Source of the DNA: Oligoflexaceae bacterium
Lineage (GTDB): Bacteria; Bdellovibrionota_B; Oligoflexia; Oligoflexales; Oligoflexaceae
Direction of reading: 5' to 3'
Length of the DNA: 7,395 nt
Assembly: GCA_947474445.1 (NCBI GenBank)
Contig: CANJJY010000229.1
Span: forward strand, 1 to 7,395
The position numbers were made by a program, and so were the translations under genes. Below are positions 6,669 to 7,395 of the stretch, piece by piece. The first letter of the stretch is position 1; each line of letters opens with the position of its first letter. The notes below the pieces were generated by a model. It was not told the DNA's origin and did not search any database. It saw only the letters and a program-made list of their open reading frames with translations.

Positions 6669-7395
6669 AACGTTTACACACTCTCGTTCTCGCGAGTCTT
6701 CTGTTCAGCCCTCTGGCTCGTGCCGAAGATCAAGTTCAAATCAATTTCTGGGAACAGGATCCACCGGCGACAGCCCAAGAAATCGACAAATGGATCACTG
6801 TTTTTCAACAGGCCAATCCCAAAATCAAAGTGGTGCGTCAGCACTATGAAAACGAAGAACTGCGGACTAAGTTTCTCCGCTCGTCCGTGACAGGCGACGG
6901 CGCCGACGTCGTGTACGGTCCCAACGATATCGCCGGTGTGTTCGCAACTGCAGGCGTCATTCAGCCGGTCGACGCCTTCATCAAGCCGAACCAGTTCACT
7001 CCTACAGCTCTTGATATGACCCGATTGAGCGGCAAGGTCTGGGGTGTTCCCCTCAGCGAAGGTTCGCACCTGATGCTCTACTATCTCAAAGACAAGGTCA
7101 AAGACGTTCCCAAGGACACCAAGTCTCTGATCGCTCAAGCGCAAGCTTACACCGATGCCAAGCAGAATAAATTCGGTCTCGCCTTCTTTCAATCGGAACC
7201 CTTTTGGTTTGTCTCCTTTCTTAGCGGTTTTGGCGGCTGGCCTCTTCGCGAAGAAGGCGGCACTTACAAGGTCAATCTCGATACGCCTGAGACGCAAAAA
7301 GCTTTGCAGTTTCTCGTCGATATGAAAGACAAGCAAAAGATTCTGCCCAAAGAATGTAACTACGATTGTGCCAAGAATTATTTTCTCAGTGGCCA
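6665..7395 (+). CDS. malE: Periplasmic maltodextrin-binding protein, MalE-like (3' end beyond window)
   Basis: Extracytoplasmic solute-binding protein (family 1) that delivers sugar to the ABC importer. The frame stays open from ATG 6665 to the right edge (243 codons). Residues 1-20 are a classical signal peptide (KR n-region, hydrophobic core, cleavage after A-R-A before Glu21), so the mature protein is periplasmic rather than a lipoprotein. The mature part follows the MalE pattern. It begins with QINFWEQ, then TGDGADVVYGPNDIAG at about 76-91 (compare GDGPDIIFWAHDRFGG of E. coli MalE). Next come GKVWGVPLSEGSHLMLYYLKD and a SEPFWF segment corresponding to the LQEPYFTW region of MalE. A Cys231-x3-Cys235 pair near the edge is absent from E. 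coli MalE and could form a disulfide. It overlaps the GH15 gene by four bases. MalF/MalG-type permease genes are expected to follow. Confidence 0.85.
   Translation, partial: MKRLHTLVLASLLFSPLARAEDQVQINFWEQDPPATAQEIDKWITVFQQANPKIKVVRQHYENEELRTKFLRSSVTGDGADVVYGPNDIAGVFATAGVIQPVDAFIKPNQFTPTALDMTRLSGKVWGVPLSEGSHLMLYYLKDKVKDVPKDTKSLIAQAQAYTDAKQNKFGLAFFQSEPFWFVSFLSGFGGWPLREEGGTYKVNLDTPETQKALQFLVDMKDKQKILPKECNYDCAKNYFLSG

Noticed and set aside
6674..7336. 220-codon open frame on the minus strand opposite the MalE-like gene
   Set aside because: It lies fully antisense to a gene with a clear signal peptide and MalE pattern. It reads as a codon-bias shadow, with no family resemblance of its own.
1..7395. 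A novel defence, mobile or RNA-based system
   Set aside because: I looked for direct-repeat arrays, terminal inverted repeats, transposase or integrase motifs, tRNA-like folds and reverse transcriptase motifs. None was seen, and every long conserved frame is accounted for by sugar metabolism or the lipoprotein.

Overview
The window looks like chromosomal DNA from a Gram-negative bacterium. It carries a lipoprotein gene with a lipobox-like signal peptide, a periplasmic sugar-binding protein with a classical signal peptide, a bacterial-type glucokinase and a HexR-type regulator, a family best known in Proteobacteria. Base composition is moderate (mid-50s % G+C by eye). A proteobacterial or Bdellovibrionota/Oligoflexia-like host would fit, but no marker in the window proves the taxon. 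There are no tRNA or rRNA genes, CRISPR arrays, insertion sequences or phage genes.

Layout. Positions 1-695 (minus strand) hold most of an unrecognised lipoprotein gene whose 3' end lies beyond the left edge. Positions 696-983 are non-coding. Positions 984-1937 (minus) encode glucokinase. Positions 1938-2257 are the shared upstream region of glucokinase and the divergent rightward genes, with a weak HexR-like operator candidate. On the plus strand follow a HexR/RpiR-family regulator (2258-3133), a 161-base spacer, a MalK/UgpC-type ABC transporter ATPase (3295-4416), a cytoplasmic GH15 glucoamylase-type hydrolase (4479-6668), and a MalE-like binding protein (6665 to the right edge, incomplete). 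The last two genes overlap by four bases (ATGA).

How the genes fit together. The parts make a short route from maltodextrin to glucose 6-phosphate. The binding protein captures the oligosaccharide in the periplasm, and the ATPase powers import through permeases presumably encoded just to the right. The signal-less GH15 enzyme releases glucose in the cytoplasm, and glucokinase phosphorylates it. HexR regulators of pseudomonads sense the Entner-Doudoroff intermediate 2-keto-3-deoxy-6-phosphogluconate, so a HexR homologue here suggests that maltodextrin use is tied to central glucose catabolism. The pathway role is inferred from gene content and motifs. The most notable feature is the wiring: HexR rather than MalT or a LacI-type MalR, and GH15 rather than MalP/MalQ. 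No enzyme class appears to be new.
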